Shown one piece after another: positions 8,200 to 15,344 of a stretch of DNA of 64,000 nt. The notes under the pieces are model-generated. The model had not been told where the DNA came from, ran no database searches, and saw only the letters and a list, made by a program, of their open reading frames with translations. Both the position numbers and the translations under genes were made by a program. The stretch's first letter is position 1. Each line of letters starts with the position of its first letter. Source of the stretch: Erysipelotrichales bacterium (GTDB lineage Bacteria; Bacillota_I; Bacilli_A; Erysipelotrichales; Erysipelotrichaceae); assembly GCA_910575705.1 (NCBI GenBank), contig CAJTFG010000003.1, forward strand, positions 62,001 through 126,000, in the 5' to 3' direction.

Positions 8200-9474
8200 C
8201 TATTCCTTACCTAGCAAACGGAACATATTCTTTTTATATACTTCTACACCCGGTTGATTAAACGGATTGATATCCAGTAAATAACATGTCATTCCACATG
8301 CACGGAAAAAGAAATAGCACATATAGCCGAACGTTTCCGCTGACATATCCGGAAGCGTCAGAATTAAATTTGGAACATTACCGGTTACTTCATGTGCTTC
8401 CAAAGTACCTTGACATGCCATTTTATTTACCCAATCAATGGATTTTCCCGCCAGATAGTTCATGCCGTCTTCATTCGCCGCATCACTTGGGAATTCCATA
8501 TCTTCCATCGGCTTCTCTACCAAAAGCAACGTTTCATACAAAACCTTCTTGCCTTCTTGGATAAACTGACCGAGAGAATGCAGATCCGTTGAAAAATTCG
8601 CACTGCACGGAAGAATACCTTTCCCTTCCTTGCCTTCGCTTTCTCCAAACAGTTGCTTCCACCACTCGGCAACCATCGCCATACTCGGTTCATAGCTGAC
8701 TAACATCTCCGCATCCTTACCTTGATTTTGTAAGATACGGCGGCATACTGCATAAGCATACGCCGGATTTGCGTCAAGATCTGCCGTATTCATATCGTCA
8801 TATGCTTTTTTCAAACCTGTCATAATAGCATCGATATCAATACCGGCAACCGCGATCGGCAACAAACCAACAGGAGTGATCACGGAATAGCGTCCGCCGA
8901 TATCATCCGGAATCACAAATGTTTCATAATGCTCTTTATCCGCGATCGTCTTCAAGGTTCCTCTGGCTTTATCCGTCGTCGCAACGATGCGTTTTGCGGC
9001 TTCTTCTTTTCCGTATTTTTCTTCCATAAACTGCTTCAATAACCGAAAAGCCAATGCCGTTTCCGTCGTCGTACCAGATTTGGAGATCACGTTCACGCAT
9101 ACTTCTTTATCCTTGATATACTTCATGACATGTGAAATATATGTGGAAGAAAACGTATTCCCCATAAAGATGATCTCCGGCTTCGTATTCGCATACAAAC
9201 CATTCAGCATTTCAATAGCGGCTCTTGCACCCAAATAAGATCCACCGATACCGCAGACGATAAAGACCTCACATTTCTCACGCAGGTCGGCAGCCGTCTT
9301 CTTGATCCTAGAAAATTCTTCACGATCATAAGCGTTCGGCCATTCTACCCATCCGACATAATCGTTTCCTTTTCCCGTCTTCTTCATCAAATATTCATGG
9401 CAGGTATCCACCTGTGACTGATACGCATGAATATCTTCTTGTAAAAAAGCATGTTCCATATTGATTTTTATCAT
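8200..9474 (-). CDS. pgi: Glucose-6-phosphate isomerase
   Basis: Interconverts glucose-6-phosphate and fructose-6-phosphate in glycolysis. The 424-residue protein shows the signatures VCGIGGSYLGARAAIE (about 73-88), VISKSGTTTETALAFR (about 130-145), the catalytic GGRYSVITPVGLLP near residue 192 and a C-terminal NQPGVEVYKKN with the catalytic Lys. The size fits the short Firmicute form. The ATG overlaps the stop of the upstream S1 gene as ATGA, so the two are translationally coupled, a pairing also known near yugI/pgi in Bacillus. Confidence 0.97.
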   Translation of the reverse strand: MIKINMEHAFLQEDIHAYQSQVDTCHEYLMKKTGKGNDYVGWVEWPNAYDREEFSRIKKTAADLREKCEVFIVCGIGGSYLGARAAIEMLNGLYANTKPEIIFMGNTFSSTYISHVMKYIKDKEVCVNVISKSGTTTETALAFRLLKQFMEEKYGKEEAAKRIVATTDKARGTLKTIADKEHYETFVIPDDIGGRYSVITPVGLLPIAVAGIDIDAIMTGLKKAYDDMNTADLDANPAYAYAVCRRILQNQGKDAEMLVSYEPSMAMVAEWWKQLFGESEGKEGKGILPCSANFSTDLHSLGQFIQEGKKVLYETLLLVEKPMEDMEFPSDAANEDGMNYLAGKSIDWVNKMACQGTLEAHEVTGNVPNLILTLPDMSAETFGYMCYFFFRACGMTCYLLDINPFNQPGVEVYKKNMFRLLGKE

Positions 9475-9836
9475 AGCAGTTCCTCCTTATCTGCTGCATC
9501 AGCTATCCATCGATCCAGCTGTTTTCTCAATGAGGCAAATCCGATCACCATAGGCGGCAGGGCTTTTTCATGACGTTTTTTCCGATACCGCGGTTTCTTA
9601 CAGGAAACAGCTTTCAAAGAAAGCTTCAGCTGCGCGTGTTCTTCATCGACATCTAGCACCTTTACCTTTACCCGATCATGAAGCTTTACATAACAGTGTA
9701 CATCCCGAACGTAATAGTCGCTGATCTCCGATATATGAATCAAACCTCGGTGAGCGGTATCCAAAGAGACAAAGGCACCGTAAGGCTGAATCCCCGTTAC
9801 CGTCCCTTCCACAATATCCCCTACCATATAGCGCAT
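9471..9836 (-). CDS. S1-domain RNA-binding protein (YugI/CvfD type)
   Basis: A 121-residue protein with one S1 RNA-binding domain at its N terminus (GDIVEGTVTGIQPYGAFVSL ... RGLIHISEISD ... VKVKVLDVDEEHAQLKLSLK, residues about 6-74) and a basic linker KKPRYRKKRHEK followed by a short helix. This is the layout of general stress protein 13 / CvfD, which binds ribosomes or mRNA. A GTG at 9854 opens the frame earlier, but AGAGGTG lies five bases before the ATG at 9836, so I use that start. It forms an operon with pgi. Confidence 0.85.
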   Translation of the reverse strand: MRYMVGDIVEGTVTGIQPYGAFVSLDTAHRGLIHISEISDYYVRDVHCYVKLHDRVKVKVLDVDEEHAQLKLSLKAVSCKKPRYRKKRHEKALPPMVIGFASLRKQLDRWIADAADKEELL

Positions 9837-9927
9837 CCACACACCTCTTTTCACGTGATTTATTATAACATAAAATAGCAGATATATGGTATACTATTGA
9901 AGAAAGATACAATGAGGTGAAGTAGTG

Positions 9928-10389
9928 ATGAGTCACATGTTTCTTCTATGTGCTGCCCTGTTAGCCAATATCACGGCGCAGATCTTGAAGCCCGTGTTCC
10001 TTTATATGCGTACAAAAAAGTTCGATATCCGTGAAACGATCGCCTGCGGCGGTTTTCCCAGCTCCCATACAGCAACGGTGATCGCTCTGACGACAGCGGT
10101 GGCAATTACCGACGGCATTGACAGCAATATCTTTGCCGTTACCTGCATATTCTCTTTCATCGTTATTTATGATGCCGTGAATGTCCGTTATTATGCAGGG
10201 AAAAACATTCAGCTTACCAAGCAGTTGATCAGTGATCTGGAAGATATGGATAAGCTGGAATTTTCCGATCCTATCTATTTTGAAAAAATAAAAAGCGTTC
10301 TCGGGCATCGTTTAGCGGAAGCGATCGGCGGAATTGTCTGGGGATTCTCACTGACCGTTATACTCGCTCTTATGATAGGATTGTTATAA
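9928..10389 (+). CDS. Divergent PAP2 family membrane protein (YuiD type)
   Basis: A 153-residue protein with about four membrane helices. The motif ACGGFPSSHTATVIALT (about residues 37-53) and IYDAVNVRYYAGK (about 83-95) are the hallmarks of the DUF212/YuiD family, a remote relative of PAP2 lipid phosphatases that keeps the PSSHTA stretch. GAGGTGA lies seven bases before the ATG at 9928 and only four before an in-frame GTG at 9925. It leads a two-gene unit with the NifU protein. The real substrate is unknown. Confidence 0.88.
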   Translation: MSHMFLLCAALLANITAQILKPVFLYMRTKKFDIRETIACGGFPSSHTATVIALTTAVAITDGIDSNIFAVTCIFSFIVIYDAVNVRYYAGKNIQLTKQLISDLEDMDKLEFSDPIYFEKIKSVLGHRLAEAIGGIVWGFSLTVILALMIGLL

Positions 10390-10400
10390 CAGGAGGACAT

Positions 10401-10631
10401 ATGAAAACAAAAGAACAGGAAATTATCGATGTCATTGAAAAGATCCGTCCTTATATACAGCGGGACGGAGGAGATGTGGAATTCCTTTCCTTTCGGGAGG
10501 GTATCGTTACCGTAAGAATGCTGGGGGCCTGTCGGGACTGCCTCTCTTTGGATGCTACGATCAAGGATGGCATCGAAGCGATCCTGCTTGACGAAGTAGA
10601 AGGCGTTGCGGAAGTGCAAGTAGCAGCGTAA
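10401..10631 (+). CDS. NifU C-terminal-domain protein (Fe-S carrier)
   Basis: A 76-residue stand-alone NifU C-terminal domain. The cluster-binding pair is GACRDCLS at about residues 46-53 (CxxC), preceded by the typical RPYIQRDGGDVEF. Proteins of this type (YutI/NfuA-like) carry and deliver [4Fe-4S] clusters to target enzymes. An AGGAGG site precedes the ATG, eleven bases after the YuiD gene. It is well placed to supply the many FeS proteins of this strain, including Rnf, but that link is inference. Confidence 0.92.
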   Translation: MKTKEQEIIDVIEKIRPYIQRDGGDVEFLSFREGIVTVRMLGACRDCLSLDATIKDGIEAILLDEVEGVAEVQVAA

Positions 10632-10632
10632 G

Positions 10633-10656
10633 AAGAACTTTACAGTTCTTTTTTAA
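10633..10656 (+). terminator. Terminator of the yuiD-nifU unit
   Basis: An AAGAACT/AGTTCTT stem with a short loop is followed by TTTTTT. Confidence 0.8.
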
Positions 10657-10660
10657 TATG

Positions 10661-10685
10661 AAAAAAAAGGACAGTTCCCTGTCCT
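10661..10685 (-). terminator. Terminator of the phosphodiesterase gene
   Basis: An AGGACAG/CTGTCCT stem is followed on the minus strand by eight T residues. The stem includes the stop codon of the gene that ends at 10684. Confidence 0.8.
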
Positions 10686-11154
10686 AATCCTGTTTTTTAA
10701 GAAATTCAATATGGGCATGCACACCCTGCTCGCTCACTTCTAATATCGCATAAGAAGGACCTCGGGAATCTCTGCTTCTCCATAGCGATCCCGGGTTGAC
10801 GATCAAAATATCATCCAATTCTTCTAAAACAGCGATGTGGCTATGTCCGTAACAAGCAATATCACATCCGTGTTCCTTTGCTCTTTTCACCAATTCCTTA
10901 TGCCGACGATGAAAAGGCAACAGATGACCGTGCGTCATATAAATCTTATGTGCTTGAGCAGCAACGACCAGCTCCGAAGGCAGATCGAAAAAGAAATCAT
11001 TATTTCCAAGAACGATCTGGTACATAGGATGATCCGCCGGAGCATCTTCGATATCACCGCAATGCAGAAACATATCTGCATCCCGATGTTTGTCAACAAG
11101 CTGTTCAAGAATATCCGCTTTGCCATGCGAATCACTGACAACGATAATTTTCAT
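10684..11154 (-). CDS. YfcE/MJ0936-type metallophosphodiesterase (YsnB-like)
   Basis: A 156-residue calcineurin-like phosphodiesterase. Metal ligands are visible in order: D8 and H10 in VVSDSHG, D38 in HCGDIED, N57-N58-D59 in LGNNDFF, H81 region in YMTHGHLLPF and the final CYGHSHIA. It is the size of B. subtilis YsnB, which lies two genes from gerM there, as here. The physiological substrate of this group is not settled. Confidence 0.92.
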   Translation of the reverse strand: MKIIVVSDSHGKADILEQLVDKHRDADMFLHCGDIEDAPADHPMYQIVLGNNDFFFDLPSELVVAAQAHKIYMTHGHLLPFHRRHKELVKRAKEHGCDIACYGHSHIAVLEELDDILIVNPGSLWRSRDSRGPSYAILEVSEQGVHAHIEFLKKQD

Positions 11155-11201
11155 TATATCACCGCTATCATTTTAACAGAAAATGCAACGATGGAAAAGG
11201 G

Positions 11202-12191
11202 CTAATCGATTTCATTATAAACAAGTGAAGAAACTTGCATGATATCCTCGTTGGAACCATGAAGAGAAACTACTACATCGTCTACCTTTACCTGAATCTG
11301 ATCCACACCGAGGATCGTAGATAGTGACAGTACTAAGGTATCATATGTCTGTGCATTGACGCTGCTGTCATCCCCCAAAATATTAGAATTCACACTGACA
11401 GAAAGAACTCCCTTGTCTCTAGGCAAATCATATACGTCGATATTATCGTGGTAAAGCGGCTGATGCAGACCGCTGGAAGCAGATATATCGGCTACCATTT
11501 CTCTCACAATGTCTTCTGTCGTAGGATCGCCGGAAGCAATCCTCTTGCTTTTCGGAACATAAAACTCCCTGCCGTCAATCTCCTTGACATAATACACAGT
11601 GATCTCACTGGAATTATAGAGCGATACCGTCGCTGTTTCAAAATGATTGATGCCCATTGCCTTTGTCATATTCTCTTTTATCGGCGTATTTCCTAGAGGC
11701 ATCTTTGTAAGCAGTTCTTCATTCATCTTTAAATTTACGCGTTCAATTTCTGGAAACTGCGTAGCACCCCATACGATAGCTTCCAATACCCGCAGTTCTT
11801 TCTTTTCATCATATTGAGAAAACCCGTCGTCAAATTGCAAAGTAGCAGTGCCGTCCGCAATTTCAACATTAAGCAAATTACATTCACCGGTGAAAACAGG
11901 ATAAAAGCCTTCTGCCCGATTCGTACCATCCATGTAATCCATCATCATCTGCAAGCGTTCCTCTACCGTGGAAGACGGATCCATCTTAAAGGTAACCGGA
12001 ACCAAGGTATCATCCTTATCAAATAGATATACCTGTACAGCCTCGTGATCGGAATCCGCCATAACCGCCTCGGTTTTCGCCGAATGTAGAGGCAAAAAGC
12101 TGAATACCATATACGTCAATAAAGCGACACCGCCCAAAAGAAAAGCGATTTGCTGTTTATAGGGGAGTTTTTTCAAATGCATGTGCATCAC
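11202..12191 (-). CDS. gerM: GerM-like protein with two GerMN domains
   Basis: A 329-residue protein with an N-terminal membrane helix (about 17-33) and two GerMN repeats outside. The first covers about 50-175, with TVEERLQMMMDYMDG and ADGTATLQFDDGF; the second about 185-320, with TTEDIVREMVADI and SVSVNSNILGD. GerM of Bacillus has this two-repeat layout and serves in sporulation and germination, probably through cortex peptidoglycan. Neighbouring YsnB- and GerE-like genes repeat the Bacillus order. The symbol rests on domain layout and order, not on tested function. Confidence 0.8.
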   Translation of the reverse strand: MMHMHLKKLPYKQQIAFLLGGVALLTYMVFSFLPLHSAKTEAVMADSDHEAVQVYLFDKDDTLVPVTFKMDPSSTVEERLQMMMDYMDGTNRAEGFYPVFTGECNLLNVEIADGTATLQFDDGFSQYDEKKELRVLEAIVWGATQFPEIERVNLKMNEELLTKMPLGNTPIKENMTKAMGINHFETATVSLYNSSEITVYYVKEIDGREFYVPKSKRIASGDPTTEDIVREMVADISASSGLHQPLYHDNIDVYDLPRDKGVLSVSVNSNILGDDSSVNAQTYDTLVLSLSTILGVDQIQVKVDDVVVSLHGSNEDIMQVSSLVYNEID

Positions 12192-12218
12192 CTCAGTCCA
12201 CTATATGTCCATAAATAA

Positions 12219-12247
12219 AAAAATAGACTATCCGAAGATAATCTATT
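12219..12247 (-). terminator. Terminator of the VanY-like gene
   Basis: An AATAGA-TATC / GATA-TCTATT stem with loop CGAA and one mismatch is followed by seven T residues on the minus strand. Confidence 0.7.
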
Positions 12248-13247
12248 GTTCATGAAATACCATCTCATTCAGCGTCACTCCCTTATCTTGCATCTCCTTT
12301 GCAATATCATCGCCTACGTAACGCAAAATAAAGGAATTTCCCTCTTTGCCCGTCACCGCTTCCTTTCCTTGCGGATAGCGAATGACAAATCCATATTTAT
12401 ATGCATTTTCTTTCAACCACGTTTCCTGTTTCCGCACTTCTTCCTCATTCGCTTCTTCCGTAGAAGACAGCTGTACGGAATATCCTAATTGAAATTCACT
12501 TTGTCCCGGATAGTCGGCATATTTTAAAGCATCGTCTTGTCCATGCTCCAAAAGCGCCTGTTCATATAAAAATGTCTGATCCTCGTAGGAAAGATATCCG
12601 GTTGTTACAATCATATTTCCGCATGTTTGAGAATTGATTTCTGAAGCAGCATCACATAAGCGCGATAAAGGCTCCCGCACCTCGTTTTTTACATAGACTT
12701 CCGTACTTCCTTCCATAATGTTGGCAAACGGCACACCTGCGATCCGTTCCAAACCAGAAGGACGGAACGTATACAACGTATTTCTATTGATTATCACCAG
12801 ATGCTTAGCATTCGGGTTCGCAATGATAGCCGCCTCTTTTATGTATGAATCTCCTTTGCTGTAAAATTCACGTAGCGTTTCATAAGAATAAGAAGACAGC
12901 AAATAAGAAAGATCATCGAACGACATCCGATCGCGATATGCGTTAATGAAAGAAACGATGACCCCAGGATCACCGTCCTGCGCATTCTTTGCTTTGCTGT
13001 ACCACAGCGTATTATGTATATTGAATCCCTCTTCTTCAATAAAAGGAAGAAAATCTTTCGGTTCAATCTGCTGGGCCGTCAGATAATTTATATCATTCGT
13101 ATCAAGATATTTCAATATGATATCCCTGTTCTCTTCCGTGGCATACGGATAACGAGCCAGTTCGTTATAATCTCTGTTCATCTGATAGTAACAAAACACG
13201 AACAGAGCGATCAACGAACCGATAAAGATGAATCGCTTTGCTTTCAT
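12243..13247 (-). CDS. VanY-like (M15B) protein lacking the zinc site; probable pseudo-peptidase
   Basis: A 334-residue protein with an N-terminal anchor (about 7-22), a non-catalytic region, and a C-terminal domain that aligns by eye with VanY/DacB D-Ala-D-Ala carboxypeptidases: TGYLSYEDQTFLYEQAL, YPGQSEFQLGYSVQL, WLKENAYKYGFVIRYPQGK and FILRYVGDDIAKEM. The catalytic residues are gone. SEHQxGxxxD is SEFQLGYSVQ (F252 for His, Q259 for Asp), EPWHxRY is NSFILRY (I307 for His), and the Arg of YRS is L219. The fold is kept and the reading frame is clean, so it probably binds peptidoglycan or a partner rather than cutting. GAGGTG before the second ATG (13247) decides the start. Confidence 0.85.
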   Translation of the reverse strand: MKAKRFIFIGSLIALFVFCYYQMNRDYNELARYPYATEENRDIILKYLDTNDINYLTAQQIEPKDFLPFIEEEGFNIHNTLWYSKAKNAQDGDPGVIVSFINAYRDRMSFDDLSYLLSSYSYETLREFYSKGDSYIKEAAIIANPNAKHLVIINRNTLYTFRPSGLERIAGVPFANIMEGSTEVYVKNEVREPLSRLCDAASEINSQTCGNMIVTTGYLSYEDQTFLYEQALLEHGQDDALKYADYPGQSEFQLGYSVQLSSTEEANEEEVRKQETWLKENAYKYGFVIRYPQGKEAVTGKEGNSFILRYVGDDIAKEMQDKGVTLNEMVFHEQ

Positions 13248-13306
13248 AAGACACCTCATAAAGAATTATAGCATATTTTTTTTAAACTTTAAATTGAATA
13301 GAAAAT

Positions 13307-13330
13307 AAAAAGGCATCTCTGCCTTTTTAT
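13307..13330 (-). terminator. Terminator after gerE
   Basis: AAAAAGGCA/TGCCTTTTT with a 4-base loop, directly at the gerE stop. Confidence 0.85.
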
Positions 13331-13572
13331 AAATTCAATTCTCTGATTTTCAACAGTTCCACAACCGCCTGCGCCCTTCCCTTTACACCCAGCTTCAACA
13401 TAACATTGGATATATGATTGCGGACGGTCTTATCAGAAATTTCCATCTTCTGTGCAATTTCTTTTGTGCTGCAGTTCTGTATGAGTAATTCGAAAACTTG
13501 CTTTTCTCGCGGTGTCAAAATAGTCTGCGTATCCATACCCCCTATACATAACTTACAACTTATCCTATGCAT
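13327..13572 (-). CDS. gerE: GerE-like LuxR-type DNA-binding regulator
   Basis: An 81-residue (or 69-residue) protein that is almost only a LuxR-type helix-turn-helix domain. LTPREKQVFELLIQN, STKEIAQKMEISDKTVRNHI and KLGVKGRAQAVVELLK follow B. subtilis GerE (74 residues), the last mother-cell regulator of coat genes, almost position by position. There is no receiver domain. It follows uvrC with a TAATG overlap, suggesting coupling. An alternative ATG at 13536 is in frame, but its GGGGG site is only one base away. The Bacillus-like identity and the nearby gerM support a sporulation role; other short LuxR regulators cannot be excluded. Confidence 0.75.
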   Translation of the reverse strand: MHRISCKLCIGGMDTQTILTPREKQVFELLIQNCSTKEIAQKMEISDKTVRNHISNVMLKLGVKGRAQAVVELLKIRELNL

Positions 13573-15344
13573 TAATCAGAATTTTGCGAGTGCGTATGCA
13601 AAAGATTGTAAAGATTATGTGCCACCTTTTCGGGAAGGACCTCGCAAATTTCCTTTTCTGAAGCTTCTTTCAGGCGTTTCATCGTCTTAAATTTTTTCCA
13701 GATCTCCTTTTTGCGCATCTCGCCGATCCCTTCCACTTCATCGAGGATGGATTTTGTCATCGCTTTGCTGCGAAGTTTTTTATGATAACTGATGGCAAAC
13801 CGGTGAACCTCATCCTGCATCTGCGTCAGTAAAAAGAACAAGGAACTGTCCTTCCTAACAGGCATGATATTACCATAGCGATCCATCAGATTAGAAGTGC
13901 GGTGATAATCATCCTTCACAAGTCCGCAAAGAGTCATATCAATTTCCAGCGCATCCAAAATTTCTCTGGCTGCCTCGATCTGCAGCAGACCGCCGTCGAC
14001 AAGCAGCAGATCCGGAAATCTTCCGTTTTCTTTAAGAAGACGGACATAACGCCGGTAAACAGCCTCTTTCATAGAGTCCAAATCGCTGACATAGCTTCCG
14101 AGCTTAAACAAGCGATAATCGCTTTTTTTCGGTTCTCCATCCTGATATACTACCATACCGGATACGTTGAAAGCACCGGATATATGAGAGTTATCAAACA
14201 ATTCGATACGGTGGATATCTTTATGCAGCAGTTCGCTTAATTCTTCCATCGCTTCTATGCGGCGATGCTCCTTGCGCGATACAAGCTCAAATTTTTGTTC
14301 ATGAGCATTTCGGGCATTTGCCTGTACCATCGTTACTAGTTTCCATTTATCTCCGCGTACCGGCTGTAAAATTTTCGTATCCAGAATCTCACAAAGATGA
14401 CGGATATCCACATCGCGCGGAAGCAATATCTCACGAGGGATGGGATTGGATTGATAGTATTGCAAGATAAACGATAAAAAAGCTTCCTGCGGAGCCTCAT
14501 ATAACGGCGTCACGGAAAGAGTTCTTTCCAACAGCTTACCGCCGCGTATAAAAAATCCCTGAATGGAAATATACCCCTTATCAAAATAGTAGCCAAACGC
14601 ATCCCGATCTTTACGATCCTTAAAATCGATCTGCTGCTTCGCAACCACATGATGAATTGCCTGAATCAGTTCGTATTTCTCCTGCGCTTTCTCAAATTCC
14701 AACGCTTCACTCGCCTGTTCCATCTCTTTCGTAAGCTCATGCAGGATATCCTGTACATCCCCGTTTAAAAACTTTCGGATCGATGCTGCCATCGCACTGT
14801 AAACGTGTTCTTCCACCGGATGAATACACGGTCCCAGACACTGGTGCATATGATAATACAGACATTCTTTTTTAGGCAGTCTTCGACATTTGCGAAGCGG
14901 ATACAGACGATTCAGCAAAGTCATCGTCTGCCAGGCAGCCCCGCTATCCGGAAAAGGGCCAAAATATTCGGCTTTTCGATCTTTCGTATTGCGAACGACT
15001 TTTAAAACCGGAGCCTGTTCCTTGCTGAGCTTAATATACGGATAAGATTTATCATCCATAAACATGATATTGTACGGCGGCGTGTGTTTTTTTATCAAAT
15101 TGATCTCCAACAAAAGCGCTTCCTTTTCGCTTCCGGTAACGATAAACTCAAAATCATCAATGTTCGATACCAGCCGTGTCGTCTTAAAATCATGAGCTCC
15201 GACAAAATATTGGCGAACGCGATTTTTCAGCTTTTTCGCCTTTCCGACGTAAATGATATCGCCGTTCGCATTCTTCATCAAATAACAGCCTGGTAATGCA
15301 GGTAAAATTGCCAGCTTATCCTGGATCTTATCCATATTAGCCAT
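13572..15344 (-). CDS. uvrC: Excinuclease ABC subunit C
   Basis: UvrC makes the two incisions of nucleotide excision repair. The 590-residue protein shows the GIY-YIG nuclease (PGCYLMKNANGDIIYVGKAK, about 18-37), the Cys-rich KCRRLPKKECLYYHMHQCLGPC (about 152-173), a UVR helix pair (about 203-236), the RNase H-like C-terminal nuclease with DNSHISG and LLLVDGG, and terminal helix-hairpin-helices (ILDEVEGIGEMRKKEIWKKF). It overlaps mutS2 by eight bases. Confidence 0.97.
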   Translation of the reverse strand: MANMDKIQDKLAILPALPGCYLMKNANGDIIYVGKAKKLKNRVRQYFVGAHDFKTTRLVSNIDDFEFIVTGSEKEALLLEINLIKKHTPPYNIMFMDDKSYPYIKLSKEQAPVLKVVRNTKDRKAEYFGPFPDSGAAWQTMTLLNRLYPLRKCRRLPKKECLYYHMHQCLGPCIHPVEEHVYSAMAASIRKFLNGDVQDILHELTKEMEQASEALEFEKAQEKYELIQAIHHVVAKQQIDFKDRKDRDAFGYYFDKGYISIQGFFIRGGKLLERTLSVTPLYEAPQEAFLSFILQYYQSNPIPREILLPRDVDIRHLCEILDTKILQPVRGDKWKLVTMVQANARNAHEQKFELVSRKEHRRIEAMEELSELLHKDIHRIELFDNSHISGAFNVSGMVVYQDGEPKKSDYRLFKLGSYVSDLDSMKEAVYRRYVRLLKENGRFPDLLLVDGGLLQIEAAREILDALEIDMTLCGLVKDDYHRTSNLMDRYGNIMPVRKDSSLFFLLTQMQDEVHRFAISYHKKLRSKAMTKSILDEVEGIGEMRKKEIWKKFKTMKRLKEASEKEICEVLPEKVAHNLYNLLHTHSQNSD

